A stretch of 64,000 bases of DNA from UBA940 sp031547885 (GCA_031547885.1 JAVBRO010000001.1:1-64000); one strand, 5' to 3'; shown: positions 8,383 through 18,001, numbered from the stretch's first letter. The notes: a model not told the origin generated them from the sequence alone. Numbers and translations: made by a program.

Positions 8383-8423
8383 GGATTGCTTCCCGCTTCG
8401 TAAACCCGCGGCCGCAATGACGG
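8383..8423. repeat. GGATTGCTTC...GCAATGAC intergenic repeat
   Basis: A copy of the second intergenic repeat family, with ATTGC/GCAAT ends and the core CCCGCTTCGTAAACCCGCGG. Other copies lie at 11101, 18037, 19476, 23363, 23649, 23759 and 32612. Confidence 0.65.
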
Positions 8424-8484
8424 ACAACGGTCAGAGCGAATTATTTTGCAAAAAATCAAAAACGATGTCGGTCTCCGGCCATTT

Positions 8485-8512
8485 TCAATTGTCAACTGTC
8501 AATTGTCAATTA
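8485..8512. repeat. Tandem heptamer repeat (TGTCAAT/TGTCAAC type)
   Basis: Four consecutive 7-bp units, alternating TCAATTG and TCAACTG, 19 bp upstream of the GH2 start at 8531. They probably lie within the 5' untranslated region. Confidence 0.75.
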
Positions 8513-8530
8513 TTCTTGCTAAATTGCAGG

Positions 8531-10975
8531 ATGAAACGACTTTTTCTGATATTGGCTCCGCTGATGCTGGTCTTCTGCGGCCGGCAGGCGCGGCATGAAC
8601 AACTGCTCGAAACCGGATGGCGGTTCGCGAAAGGCGACCACGCCGGAGCCGCCACCCCCGAATTCGACGACAGCTCGTGGGAGAACGTGGCCGTTCCGCA
8701 CGACTGGGCCATCTACGGTCCGTTCGACAAGCAAAACGACCTGCAGACCGTCGCCGTCGTGCAGAATTTCGAAACCGTGGCGACCGAAAAGACCGGACGC
8801 ACCGGGGGACTTCCATACGTGGGGGTCGGATGGTACCGCCGCACTTTCGATGTCGCCAGGTTCGACCGGGAAAAGCAGAGCATCACACTGCTTTTCGACG
8901 GCGCGATGAGCGAGGCGCGGGTCTACGTTAACGGGCAGGAAGCCTGTTTCTGGCCCTACGGCTACAACGCCTTCCACTGCGACGTGACGGAACTGCTCAA
9001 TCCGGACGGACGCGGGAACATATTGGCTGTCAGACTAGAAAACCGTCCGCAGTCGGCGCGGTGGTATCCCGGGGCCGGACTCTACCGCAACGTAAAATTG
9101 ATAGTCGCCGGCCGGGTGCACGTCCCGGTCTGGGGAACATACATAACCACCCCGCAGGTGGATGCGGAACGCGCTTCAGTCGCCGTCCGGACCGAAGTGG
9201 CGAACCACGGGGGAATGGAGATAGGAGTGCGGACGGAACTGAAAGACGCCGACGGAAATAGTGTGGGTTCGGCCGGCTGGGACGGCGTGATGGCAGAGAG
9301 TATTCCTGTAGTTCAGGAACTTGTGGTTGAGAAACCGCAGCTTTGGTCGCCCGAATCGCCGTACCTATACACCGCCGAAACATCCGTACTGTGCGGCGGC
9401 AAGGTGGTCGATACCTACACGACCCGTTTCGGGATACGCAGCATCGAACAGAGCGTGGAGCGCGGTTTCGTGCTGAACGGCACGCCGCGGAAATTCCAGG
9501 GTGTGTGCAACCACCACGACCTGGGACCTCTGGGTGCGGCGGTCAACACCGCAGCCCTGCGCCGTCAGCTAACCCTGCTCAAGGATATGGGCTGCGACGC
9601 GGTGCGCACCTCACACAACATGCCCGCGACAGAGCTGGTAGAACTGTGCGACCAGATGGGATTGATGGTGATGGTGGAGCCGTTCGACGAATGGGACGTG
9701 GCGAAATGCAGGAACGGATACCACCGTTTCTTCGCCGAATGGGCCGAACGCGACATGGTCAACATGCTGCGCCGGTTCCGCAACAACCCGAGCGTCGTGA
9801 TGTGGAGCATCGGCAACGAGGTGCCGACGCAATTGGCCCCCGAAGGACGCGAAACGGTCGTTTTCCTGCAGGATATCTGCCACCGCGAAGACCCCACCCG
9901 TCCGGTCACCTGCGGGATGGACCATGTGGAAGCGGTGCTGGCGAACGGATTCGCCGCGGCGCTCGATATCCCGGGACTCAACTACCGCACGCAGTTCTAC
10001 GAAAAAGCACACCAGGTGCTTCCCGATAAACCGATACTCGGCTCGGAGACGGCATCGACCGTCAGTTCGCGCGGAGTCTATAAGTTCCCGGTCGAAAGGC
10101 GTGCCAGCTTCAAATATCCCGACCACCAATGCTCGTCGTACGACGTGGAGAACTGCCACTGGTCGAACATTCCGGACGTGGATTTCGTGCTCGCCGACGA
10201 CTTCAGCTGGACCATCGGGCAGTTCGTGTGGACGGGGTTCGACTATCTGGGAGAGCCGTCGCCTTACGACACCGACTCGTGGCCAAATCACAGCTCGATG
10301 TTCGGCATCATAGACCTCGCAAGCATTCCGAAAGACCGCTATTACCTCTACCGAAGCATCTGGAACACCGAAAGCCACACCCTGCATATGCTGCCCCACT
10401 GGACGTGGCCGGAACGCGAGGGACAAACTACTCCCGTTTTCGTATATACGGATTATCCCGAGGCCGAGCTTTTCATAAACGGGAAGAGCCAGGGACGGCG
10501 CGCCAAAAACGACGCCTCGCTGATGGAGCGCTACAGGTTGATGTGGATGGATGCGGTGTACGAACCGGGCGAAATAAAAGTCGTGGCGTATGACGCGGAC
10601 GGAAAGATCGCCGAAGAAAAGATTACCCGGACGGCCGGGGAGCCGTACCGTATAGAGCTCGTGCCCGACCGGAGCGTTATCTCGGCCGACGGGAAAGACC
10701 TCTCCTACATTACCGTCAGCATCGTCGACCGCGACGGCAATCTCTGTCCGCACGACGGCCGGATGGTGGATTTCGAGGTCTCGGGCCAGGGCCGTTACCG
10801 CGCCGGAGCGAACGGCGACCCCACATGCCTGGACATTTTCCATCTGCCGCGGATGCACGCTTTCGGCGGAAAAATGACCGCCATAGTGCAGTCGGCGGGC
10901 CGCGGCGGGAATATCACTGTAAAGGCCCGCGCGAAAGGTCTCGAACCGGGATATGCGGAGCTGAAGGCGAAATAA
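8531..10975 (+). CDS. Exported GH2 beta-galactosidase-type glycosidase with DUF4982
   Basis: Glycoside hydrolase family 2 enzyme of 814 residues. The ATG at 8531 is chosen because it opens on a signal peptide (MKRLFLILAPLMLVFC); frames extending upstream would run through repeat DNA. The domains in order are sugar-binding jelly roll (VPHDWAIYGPFD, GVGWYRRTF), Ig-like domain, TIM barrel and a C-terminal DUF4982/Ig-like pair (FINGKSQGRR...). The catalytic acid/base is Glu430 in WSIGNEVP and the nucleophile is probably Glu506 in ILGSETAS. No glucuronidase NxK motif was recognised, so beta-galactosidase or a related activity is favoured. The lipobox is imperfect (F before Cys), so it may be a lipoprotein or periplasmic. 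A perfect terminator follows at 11057. Confidence 0.87.
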   Translation: MKRLFLILAPLMLVFCGRQARHEQLLETGWRFAKGDHAGAATPEFDDSSWENVAVPHDWAIYGPFDKQNDLQTVAVVQNFETVATEKTGRTGGLPYVGVGWYRRTFDVARFDREKQSITLLFDGAMSEARVYVNGQEACFWPYGYNAFHCDVTELLNPDGRGNILAVRLENRPQSARWYPGAGLYRNVKLIVAGRVHVPVWGTYITTPQVDAERASVAVRTEVANHGGMEIGVRTELKDADGNSVGSAGWDGVMAESIPVVQELVVEKPQLWSPESPYLYTAETSVLCGGKVVDTYTTRFGIRSIEQSVERGFVLNGTPRKFQGVCNHHDLGPLGAAVNTAALRRQLTLLKDMGCDAVRTSHNMPATELVELCDQMGLMVMVEPFDEWDVAKCRNGYHRFFAEWAERDMVNMLRRFRNNPSVVMWSIGNEVPTQLAPEGRETVVFLQDICHREDPTRPVTCGMDHVEAVLANGFAAALDIPGLNYRTQFYEKAHQVLPDKPILGSETASTVSSRGVYKFPVERRASFKYPDHQCSSYDVENCHWSNIPDVDFVLADDFSWTIGQFVWTGFDYLGEPSPYDTDSWPNHSSMFGIIDLASIPKDRYYLYRSIWNTESHTLHMLPHWTWPEREGQTTPVFVYTDYPEAELFINGKSQGRRAKNDASLMERYRLMWMDAVYEPGEIKVVAYDADGKIAEEKITRTAGEPYRIELVPDRSVISADGKDLSYITVSIVDRDGNLCPHDGRMVDFEVSGQGRYRAGANGDPTCLDIFHLPRMHAFGGKMTAIVQSAGRGGNITVKARAKGLEPGYAELKAK

Positions 10976-11024
10976 GCAGATTGGGCATCCGACCGGCCCT
11001 GAAAAAACCATTGTCCGAGCTCGG

Positions 11025-11056
11025 TCAGATCCCTCGGCTACGCTCGGGATGACAAT
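11025..11056. repeat. Conserved-end hairpin repeat, short form
   Basis: GATCCCTCGGCTACGCTCGGGATGACA-type element lying immediately before the GH2 terminator. Confidence 0.65.
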
Positions 11057-11090
11057 AAAACGCCCTGACATTACACTGTCAGGGCGTTTT
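11057..11090 (+). terminator. Strong intrinsic terminator of the GH2 gene
   Basis: Perfect 14-bp stem AAAACGCCCTGACA / TGTCAGGGCGTTTT with a 6-nt loop, then ATTTGCGTTT. It lies 82 bp after the GH2 stop. A near-copy of the stem is found at 11350. Confidence 0.88.
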
Positions 11091-11100
11091 ATTTGCGTTT

Positions 11101-11340
11101 AGATTGCTTTGTCCTGCTTCGTGCCTCGCAGTTCCTCGCAATGACGGTCGGAACGCCGACGGCGGCTTGTGGTTTGTCGCAAGAATAAATCGCTGTGGCC
11201 GCTGCCACTCGTACGACGAGGGAACTACGTTATATTGATAAGGCTGGAGCGGGTTTGACTATAAGAAAGATCCCTCGTCGTCAGATATAAACTTTCAACT
11301 CACCGCGGGTTCCGTTCGATCTGACTCGCTCGGGATGACA
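11101..11340. repeat. Repeat cluster between two terminators
   Basis: Contains a GGATTGCTTC-family copy (11101-11147), a copy of the TAAATCGCTGTGGCCG element (11187-11209, shared with 23843-23868) and a long-form conserved-end hairpin (11268-11340) whose inner arms TCAGAT and ATCTGA pair. No gene is visible in this 406-bp gap. Confidence 0.65.
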
Positions 11341-11349
11341 AAATGAACA

Positions 11350-11378
11350 CCCTGACAGTGTGATGTCAGGGCGTTTTG
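11350..11378. terminator. Intrinsic terminator at the 3' end of the HAD gene
   Basis: Stem CCCTGACA / TGTCAGGG (11350-11357, 11364-11371) with a 6-nt loop, T-rich on both sides. It resembles the 11057 terminator and serves the minus-strand HAD gene, whose stop is at 11383. Confidence 0.7.
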
Positions 11379-11382
11379 TATT

Positions 11383-12258
11383 TTACCGGCTTTCCAGAAG
11401 AATCCGGCCGAACTCCTCGAGCGAGGGGACGGTCAGATCGGGCTGTGGATCGGCCGCAGCGGCTGTTTCGGCTATGGTTTCGCCCGAAAGAACCAGAACC
11501 CCGAACGCCCCGGCGTTATGAGCCATTGCTATGTCGGTGTAGATGCGGTCGCCCACCATCGCTATCTCGTGCGGGCGAAGGCCGTGGCGCTCCATGATAC
11601 CGGCCAGCATATTGGGATCTGGTTTGCCGAGCGTGATGTCGGGCGTCCGTCCGGTGGCGTGTTCGATGCATTTGCAGATCGAGCCGCAGTCCACCAGCAC
11701 CGTCGGCTGGTCGGTCGGACAGACACGGTCGGGATTGGTCGCTACGTAGGGAATGCCCCGCGATGCCCACCACGACGCGCGGCAGAGGCGGTCGTAGGTC
11801 AGCGTCATGTCGAATCCAACGACCAACAGATCCGGGCGCTCTTCGGCGCTGTCGGCGGTCGGGATGAACCCCGCGGCTTCGAATTCGGCCGTCATGCTGG
11901 GCGTCCCGAGGATAAAAAGCCGGCGCGCCTGCGGGTAATGCGTCTTTATATAATCTATCGTGGCGATCGCCGTCGTGTACATCTCGTCGCGCGTGGCGTG
12001 GATGCCCATCTTTTCGAGCTTCGCAAGGTAATCGGCGATATTCTTCGAGGGGTTGTTCGTCAGGAACGAATAGCCTATCCCCGCAGCGGTCAGTCCCGCA
12101 AGGAAATCCACGGTCCACGGGAAGAGCGAGCTGCCCATGTATATCGTCCCGTCCATATCGAGTGCGACGTGGCGGATGGCGCGGAGTTTTCCGGCGAGCT
12201 CATCAGCCCCGAACGGTGTGCTATATTCTGTCATTTTCATTCTGTTACTGTCTCTCAT
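11383..12258 (-). CDS. HAD-IIA family sugar-phosphate phosphatase (NagD-like)
   Basis: Haloacid dehalogenase superfamily hydrolase, subclass IIA (NagD/AraL/PGPase type), cytoplasmic, dephosphorylating small phospho-metabolites. Motif I is LDMDGTIY near residue 34, motif II is LTNNPSKN (Thr/Asn), and motifs III/IV are LGKPDPNML and MVGDRIYTDIAMAHNAG, all intact in 291 residues. The IIA cap lies between motifs II and III. Start codons at 12258, 12240 and 12234 are all possible; the downstream ones would remove six or eight residues. A TATCTTTGC -7 box lies just upstream at 12296-12304. The substrate is unknown and nothing in the neighbourhood fixes it. Confidence 0.85.
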   Translation of the reverse strand: MRDSNRMKMTEYSTPFGADELAGKLRAIRHVALDMDGTIYMGSSLFPWTVDFLAGLTAAGIGYSFLTNNPSKNIADYLAKLEKMGIHATRDEMYTTAIATIDYIKTHYPQARRLFILGTPSMTAEFEAAGFIPTADSAEERPDLLVVGFDMTLTYDRLCRASWWASRGIPYVATNPDRVCPTDQPTVLVDCGSICKCIEHATGRTPDITLGKPDPNMLAGIMERHGLRPHEIAMVGDRIYTDIAMAHNAGAFGVLVLSGETIAETAAAADPQPDLTVPSLEEFGRILLESR

Positions 12259-12295
12259 GCGCTTTGCGGGGCGTCCCGCATATCATTTCGGGATT

Positions 12296-12304
12296 GCAAA
12301 GATA
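12296..12304 (-). promoter_or_regulatory. Probable -7 box of the HAD gene
   Basis: The minus strand reads TATCTTTGC, matching the Bacteroidetes TAnnTTTG box. No good -33 TTTG lies at the ideal distance. Confidence 0.5.
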
Positions 12305-12398
12305 CAAAATTTTACTTATGCTTTCGTTTCGAAAGGACGGGGTTGTAAATTTCAGGCCTTATAAACCAAAATAATTAGGAGATAAACCATAGAAAAAG

Positions 12399-12407
12399 TA
12401 TATTTGC
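12399..12407 (+). promoter_or_regulatory. -7 box of the LacZ-type GH2 gene
   Basis: TATATTTGC ends 60 bp before the ATG at 12467. A weak TTAG lies 20 bp upstream as the possible -33 element. Confidence 0.6.
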
Positions 12408-12466
12408 ATCGGGCGGCCGATCCCCTCTCTTCGCGGCCGCGGTTTTATTAATCTAATAATTTATTT

Positions 12467-15400
12467 ATGAAACGTATCACGATCACCTTGTTAGGCATCG
12501 GGGCGGCGCTGTGCAGCCTGACGGCCTACTCCCAGGGGAAGGAGTGGCTCGACCCTAATGTAAATGCGGTAAACCGCATGCCGATGCACACCAATTTTTT
12601 CGCCTACGAAAACGTGCCGCTCGCCGCCAAAGGAGACCGGACAGCCTCGGAACGGTTCCTGTCGCTGAACGGCACGTGGAATTTCCTGTGGGTCCGCAGC
12701 TCCGACCAGCGGCCGACCGATTTCTACAAACCCGGCTACAACGACGGATTCTGGGACACCATGCAGGTACCGGGACTGTGGGAACTCAACGGCTACGGCG
12801 ACCCGCAGTACCTGAATATCGGCTACCGCTGGCGCGAACAGTTCAAAAATGACCCGCCAAACATCCCGGTCGAGAACAATGCGGTCGGTTCCTACAGGCG
12901 GGTGATTGAGATCCCGGCGTCGTGGAACGGGAAACAGGTGATCGCCAGCTTCGGTTCGGTTACCTCGAATATATACCTGTGGGTCAACGGCTCGTATGTC
13001 GGCTACAGCGAGGACAGCAAGCTCGAGGCCGAGTTCGACATCACCAAACACGTGAAACCGGGCAAAAACCTCGTCGCGTTCCAGGTCTTCAGCCTCTGCG
13101 ACGGCTCGTACCTCGAGGACCAGGACTTCTGGCGATTCTCGGGCGTCGGACGCGACTGCTTCCTCTATGCACGCGACAAAAAACAACATATAGAAGACAT
13201 CCGCTATACCGCATCGCTCGACTCCACCTTCACACGCGGTTCTATCGCTTTTAAAATGGGTTTCCCCGTAGCGGCCAAGGGATCGGATGTGGAACTCATG
13301 CTGACGGACAAAGAGGGCACCGCCGTCATGTCGCACAAACTGAAAGTCAACGGCCTGGAAGCGCTCTTTACGATGGATCCCGGCGAAGTGGCGGCATGGA
13401 CGGCCGAAACGCCGAACTTGTATAATCTTATGGTGACGCTCTCGTCCGGCGGCAAGGTGATCGAAGCGCTTCCGTTTAAAGTCGGTTTCCGCAACGTCGA
13501 GATAAAAGACGGACTGCTGCTCGTCAACGGCCAGCCCATCCTGGTGAAAGGCGTCAACCGGCATGAAATGGACCCGGTCACAGGCTACGTGATCAGCGAG
13601 GAGCGGATGCTGCAGGATATCCGACGAATGAAGGAACTCAACATAAACGCCGTGCGCACGTGCCACTACCCCGACAACAACCGCTGGTATGAACTGTGCG
13701 ACGAGTACGGCCTTTATATGGTCGCCGAAGCCAACGTGGAGGCTCACGGAATGGGTTACGGGGATGAGACGCTCGCCAAGAATCCCATTTACAACAAAGC
13801 GCATCTGGAACGCAACGAACGTAATGTGCGCCGCAGTTTCAACCATGCGTCGGTGATAATCTGGTCGATGGGCAACGAGTCCGGCGATGGACCCAACTTT
13901 TCGGCATGCTACCACATGATCAAGGCGTTAGACCCGTTGAGGCCCGTACAGTACGAGCAGGCGATATACTCGAAAGGGACGCACAACACCGACATCATAT
14001 GCCCGATGTACTGGGATTACACCCGCTGCGAAAAATTTGCCGCCGAAGATCCCGCGAAACCGCTTATCCAGTGTGAATACGCCCACGCAATGGGCAACTC
14101 GATGGGCGGTTTCAAAGAGTATTGGGACCTGACGCGCAAATATCCGCACTACCAGGGCGGTTTCATCTGGGACTTCGTCGACCAGTCGATCCGCATTAAG
14201 CGCAACGGAGTTTGGATCTACGCCTACGGCGGCGACTTCAACCCCTACGACGCCCACGACTTCAATTTTTGCAACAACGGGATCTTGAGTCCCGACCGCA
14301 ACCTTAATCCGCACGCACACGAGGTAGCCTACTGGCACCAGCCCGTGTGGACTACGGACGAAGGCATCGCCGAAGGACGCATCGGCGTGTTCAATGAGTA
14401 CTTTTTTCGATCCCTGTCGAATTACATGATGCGCTGGAGCATCGTGTGTGACGGCCGCGAGATCAAAAGCGGCACGATACAGGATCTGGACATCGGCCCG
14501 CAGCAGAGAGCAGAATTCGCCCTGCTTTCAGCGACGGAAGACCTGCCGGCCGAAGGCGAACTCTTTCTGAATGTGGAATATGTGCTGAAAAACGCCGAGC
14601 CGATGCTGCCCGCCGGATTCCGCATCGCATACCAGCAACTGCCGATACGCGGGTATGAATTCCCGAAAGCCGCGCTTTCGAACCGCATGACCGACCGGCA
14701 TACTCCGGCCGGAACCGTCGTCGTGAAAGACAACGACAAAAACTGGCTGACCGTCGGATCTGATAACTTTTCGATGGATTTCAGCCGCAGCGACGGCTTC
14801 ATCGCAAAATACCGCGTCGGCGGGACCGACTATCTCGCCCCGGGGGCGCAACTGCTTCCAAACTTCTGGCGCGCACCGACCGACAACGATTTCGGCGCAC
14901 AGCTCCAGAAGAAAAATGCCGTGTGGCGCAACCCGGCACTGGCACTGACATCGCTCGACCATAAGATGCAGGACGGTATGGCCGTCGTGACCGCGCTCTA
15001 TGACTTTAAGGATCTCGCGGGAAAACTTGAAATAATCTACACCGTCAACAATGCCGGAGAAATTAACGTGCGCCAGGTTCTGGACGCGGCGGACGGCGCA
15101 AAAGCACCCGATATGCTGCGCTTCGGGATGAGGATGGCAATGCCCGGGGATTTCGACCGCATCGACTACTACGGACGCGGACCCGTCGAGAACTACGTCG
15201 ACCGAAAACTGTCGCAGAACGTGGGGCTCTACCGCCAGACCGTCGACGAACAGTTCTACCCGTACGACCGTCCGCAGGAGACCGGCACCAAAAGCGACCT
15301 GCGTTGGTGGCACCAGTGCGACGTGGGCGGCAGCGGGCTGAAATTCACCTCGCCGGAACCGTTCTCGGCTTCGGCGCTGCACTACTCGCAGGAGGCGCTC

Positions 15401-15601
15401 GACGAGGGGCTTGAAAAACATCATGGCCATTCGAACGAGGTGCCGAAAGACAACAGCCGCGTGTGGCTCTGTATCGACAAGGCGCAGTACGGACTGGGAT
15501 GCATTCAGAGTTGGGGCGCGCTCCCGCTGCCGGAATACCGCCTGCCGTATGGCGACTATTCGTTCGAATTCACCGTCTCGCCCGCAACGATGCTGTACTA
15601 A
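12467..15601 (+). CDS. Exported LacZ-type GH2 beta-galactosidase
   Basis: Large GH2 beta-galactosidase of 1044 residues, the usual LacZ length, with a cleavable signal peptide (MKRITITLLGIGAALCSLTAYSQG) that sends it to the periplasm. The domain order is sugar-binding domain (FLSLNGTWNFLW, VPGLWELNGYGDPQYLN), Ig-like domain, TIM barrel starting around VKGVNRHEMDPVTG, a second Ig-like domain and the C-terminal Bgal_small_N beta-sandwich (LLPNFWRAPTDNDFG). The acid/base is Glu471 in WSMGNESGDG and the nucleophile is Glu537 in LIQCEYAHAMGNS. It hydrolyses terminal beta-D-galactosides, probably on host or plant glycans. It has its own -7 box upstream and a terminator downstream, so it is monocistronic. 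Confidence 0.93.
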   Translation: MKRITITLLGIGAALCSLTAYSQGKEWLDPNVNAVNRMPMHTNFFAYENVPLAAKGDRTASERFLSLNGTWNFLWVRSSDQRPTDFYKPGYNDGFWDTMQVPGLWELNGYGDPQYLNIGYRWREQFKNDPPNIPVENNAVGSYRRVIEIPASWNGKQVIASFGSVTSNIYLWVNGSYVGYSEDSKLEAEFDITKHVKPGKNLVAFQVFSLCDGSYLEDQDFWRFSGVGRDCFLYARDKKQHIEDIRYTASLDSTFTRGSIAFKMGFPVAAKGSDVELMLTDKEGTAVMSHKLKVNGLEALFTMDPGEVAAWTAETPNLYNLMVTLSSGGKVIEALPFKVGFRNVEIKDGLLLVNGQPILVKGVNRHEMDPVTGYVISEERMLQDIRRMKELNINAVRTCHYPDNNRWYELCDEYGLYMVAEANVEAHGMGYGDETLAKNPIYNKAHLERNERNVRRSFNHASVIIWSMGNESGDGPNFSACYHMIKALDPLRPVQYEQAIYSKGTHNTDIICPMYWDYTRCEKFAAEDPAKPLIQCEYAHAMGNSMGGFKEYWDLTRKYPHYQGGFIWDFVDQSIRIKRNGVWIYAYGGDFNPYDAHDFNFCNNGILSPDRNLNPHAHEVAYWHQPVWTTDEGIAEGRIGVFNEYFFRSLSNYMMRWSIVCDGREIKSGTIQDLDIGPQQRAEFALLSATEDLPAEGELFLNVEYVLKNAEPMLPAGFRIAYQQLPIRGYEFPKAALSNRMTDRHTPAGTVVVKDNDKNWLTVGSDNFSMDFSRSDGFIAKYRVGGTDYLAPGAQLLPNFWRAPTDNDFGAQLQKKNAVWRNPALALTSLDHKMQDGMAVVTALYDFKDLAGKLEIIYTVNNAGEINVRQVLDAADGAKAPDMLRFGMRMAMPGDFDRIDYYGRGPVENYVDRKLSQNVGLYRQTVDEQFYPYDRPQETGTKSDLRWWHQCDVGGSGLKFTSPEPFSASALHYSQEALDEGLEKHHGHSNEVPKDNSRVWLCIDKAQYGLGCIQSWGALPLPEYRLPYGDYSFEFTVSPATMLY

Positions 15602-15617
15602 ATATTTTGGGTAAATG

Positions 15618-15651
15618 AAACGCCCTGTCCGGTGGCGGGCAGGGCGTTTTC
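15618..15651. terminator. Bidirectional intrinsic terminator
   Basis: Stem AAACGCCCTG / CAGGGCGTTT (15618-15627, 15640-15649) with T's on both strands, between convergent GH2 and SDR genes. Confidence 0.85.
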
Positions 15652-15670
15652 ATGTTTTGCAGGCGGCGTT

Positions 15671-16474
15671 CTATATCGAAAAAGCGTCGAACCCGCCGTC
15701 TATGACGGTCAGAGTACCGCTCACGAACTTCGAAGCGTCGCTCGCAAGCCACTGCAGCGTACCGAGGATTTCTTCCGGTTCGCCGAAACGTCCGAACGGC
15801 GTGTGCGCCAGAATGGTGTCCGAGCGGGGCGTGAGGCTGCCGTCGGGATTGGTCAGGAGCGCGCGGTTCTGCTCGGTCAGGAAAAATCCGGGCGCGATGG
15901 CGTTCACGCGCAGACCCTCGCCGAACTTCGTGGCAAGTTCGCCGCACATGTATTTGGTGAAGTTCACAACAGCCGCCTTCGCAACGCCGTAACCCGCCAC
16001 GCGCGTCAGGGGACGCAGCGCCGACTCCGAGGCGACGTTGATTATCGACCCCTGCTTCTGGGCCACCATCGCCTTGGCATAGACCATCGTGGGGATGACC
16101 GTGCCGAAAAGATTGAGGTCGACCACCTTCTTCATCGCGTCGAGGTCGAGGTCGAAGATCGTCTTGTCGGGCGGGATCGTGGCTCCTGCCATATTACCCC
16201 CCGCGCCGTTTATCAGCACGTCGACGCGTCCGTGAGCCTTCATGACAGCGTCATAACTCTCTTCGACCGCCGTTTTGTCGAGCACGTCGCACCAGAGCGC
16301 CATCACTCCATTGCCGATCTGGGCCGCCAGAGCCTCGGCGGCTTCGAGGTTACGGTCGAGGATGACGACTTTCGCCCCCTCGGCCGCGAAGTGGCGCACC
16401 ATCCCCGCGCCGAGTATCCCCGCCGCGCCGGTGATGACGACCACCCTGTCCTTTACTGAAAATAATTCATTCAT
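15671..16474 (-). CDS. SDR-family fructuronate reductase (D-mannonate oxidoreductase)
   Basis: Short-chain dehydrogenase of 267 residues starting at MNELFSVKDRVVV; the in-frame upstream extension overlaps gnd and is rejected. Cofactor motif TGAAGILGAGM, NGAGGNM, catalytic YGVAK and the C-terminal VIDGGF are present. Close relatives in Bacteroidetes are annotated as D-mannonate oxidoreductase, reducing D-fructuronate to D-mannonate with NAD(P)H, a different fold from the classical UxuB. The uxaC gene 4.2 kb upstream on the same strand supplies fructuronate, which supports this assignment. It follows gnd with a 10-bp gap and is the last gene before a bidirectional terminator. No mannonate dehydratase gene (uxuA) is in the cluster. 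Confidence 0.82.
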   Translation of the reverse strand: MNELFSVKDRVVVITGAAGILGAGMVRHFAAEGAKVVILDRNLEAAEALAAQIGNGVMALWCDVLDKTAVEESYDAVMKAHGRVDVLINGAGGNMAGATIPPDKTIFDLDLDAMKKVVDLNLFGTVIPTMVYAKAMVAQKQGSIINVASESALRPLTRVAGYGVAKAAVVNFTKYMCGELATKFGEGLRVNAIAPGFFLTEQNRALLTNPDGSLTPRSDTILAHTPFGRFGEPEEILGTLQWLASDASKFVSGTLTVIDGGFDAFSI

Positions 16475-16484
16475 GACTGCCGAT

Positions 16485-17939
16485 TTAAACGTTATAAGCT
16501 TTCGATGTGGTGTCGCCGCCGCGGCCCGTCCAGTTGGTGTGGAAGAATTCGCCGCGCGGACGGTCGGTGCGTTCGTAGGTGTGCGCCCCAAAGTAGTCGC
16601 GCTGGGCCTGAAGAAGATTGGCCGGAAGGTTCGCACAGCGGTAGCCGTCGAAATAGGTGAGCGCAGCAGCGAACGACGGGACCGGAATGCCGTTCTCCAT
16701 CGCAGCCGCCAGAACCCTGCGCCACGAAGCCTGGGAATCCTGCACCGTCCCGCGGAAGAAGGGGTCTAAAAGCAGGTTCGCCAGGTTGGGATCGCGGTCG
16801 AAAGCCTCCTTGATCTTACCCAGGAACGCCGAACGGATGATGCACCCGCCACGCCACATCAGCGCGATGCTGCCGTAGTTGAGATCCCAGCCGTACTCTT
16901 TCGCCGCCTCGCGCATCAACAGGTAGCCCTGTGCGTAGGAGACTATTTTCGAGGCGTACAGCGCCTTGCGCAGCTCCTCGAGGAACGCTTTGCGGTCGCC
17001 CGTGAATCCGGGCTTCGGGCCGGTGAACTGTCCCGACGCCAGCAACCTTTCGTCCTTCTGGGACGAGAGGCAGCGGGCGAAAACAGACTCGGCGATCAGG
17101 GTCAGCGGCACACCCAGTTCGAGGGCCGAAATACCCGTCCATTTACCCGTGCCCTTCTGGCCCGCCGCGTCGAGAATGTGATCCACTACGTATTCGCCCT
17201 TTTCGTCCTTGTAGCCGAGGATGTCGCGCGTGATCTCGATCAGGTAGCTGTCCAACTCGCCGCGGTTCCACTCGGCGAAAACTTCGGCCATCTCCGGAGC
17301 GGTCATTCCGAGCATGTCGCGCATGATCTGGTAGGCCTCGCAGATGAGCTGCATGTCGCCGTACTCGATGCCGTTGTGGACCATCTTGACGAAATGGCCC
17401 GCGCCGTTGGCTCCGACCCAGTCGCAGCACGGTTCGCCGCCCGCTTTCGCGCAGACCGACTGGAAGATAGACTTCACCAGGGGCCATGCAGCGGGCGATC
17501 CGCCGGGCATCATCGACGGACCGAGGAGCGCACCCTCTTCGCCGCCGGAAACCCCGGTACCGATGTAGAAAAGCCCCTTGCTCTCAACGTATTTCGTGCG
17601 GCGCACCGTGTCGGGAAAGTGGGTGTTGCCCCCGTCGATTATCACGTCGCCCGGCTCAAGCAGCGGGATCAGCTGTTCGATGAAATCGTCGACCGCCGAA
17701 CCCGCCTTCACCAGCATCATCACCTTGCGCGGACGCTCCAGCGAATCGACCAGCTCTTTCAGCGAGTGGGCCGGTATGAAATTCTTACCCTTGCCGCGGC
17801 CGTTCACGAAATCGTCGACCTTCGACACGGTGCGGTTGAACACCGCCACCGTAAAACCTTTGCTCTCCATGTTCAGGACAAGGTTCTCTCCCATTACGGC
17901 CAGGCCTATGAGGCCTATGTTCGCCAGTTTTTTGCTCAT
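16485..17939 (-). CDS. gnd: 6-phosphogluconate dehydrogenase, decarboxylating
   Basis: Oxidises 6-phospho-D-gluconate to ribulose-5-phosphate and CO2 in the cytoplasm. It starts at MSKKLANIGLIGLAVMG (484 residues, normal length), with the cofactor motif GLAVMGENL and NRT at the end of beta-2, which suggests NADP. The signature GHFVKMVHNGIEYGDMQ, the Prosite-type pattern ILDAAGQKGTGKW, and the C-terminal substrate-binding HTYERTD...FFHTNW are all intact. It is embedded in a uronate cluster rather than beside zwf/pgl, immediately upstream of the fructuronate reductase. This placement makes sense if the cluster generates 6-phosphogluconate from a uronate via gluconate. Confidence 0.94.
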   Translation of the reverse strand: MSKKLANIGLIGLAVMGENLVLNMESKGFTVAVFNRTVSKVDDFVNGRGKGKNFIPAHSLKELVDSLERPRKVMMLVKAGSAVDDFIEQLIPLLEPGDVIIDGGNTHFPDTVRRTKYVESKGLFYIGTGVSGGEEGALLGPSMMPGGSPAAWPLVKSIFQSVCAKAGGEPCCDWVGANGAGHFVKMVHNGIEYGDMQLICEAYQIMRDMLGMTAPEMAEVFAEWNRGELDSYLIEITRDILGYKDEKGEYVVDHILDAAGQKGTGKWTGISALELGVPLTLIAESVFARCLSSQKDERLLASGQFTGPKPGFTGDRKAFLEELRKALYASKIVSYAQGYLLMREAAKEYGWDLNYGSIALMWRGGCIIRSAFLGKIKEAFDRDPNLANLLLDPFFRGTVQDSQASWRRVLAAAMENGIPVPSFAAALTYFDGYRCANLPANLLQAQRDYFGAHTYERTDRPRGEFFHTNWTGRGGDTTSKAYNV

Positions 17940-18001
17940 GTTTTTATTGTTTTTAGTTAGTTGATTCATTTTCCAAGAGTGCATTCTCCATCCCAGGCTC
18001 A

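Noticed and set aside
8531..10975. Beta-glucuronidase assignment for the first GH2 enzyme because of nearby uronate genes
   Set aside because: The glucuronidase NxK carboxylate-binding motif was not recognised, and the DUF4982 C-terminus is typical of beta-galactosidase-type enzymes.
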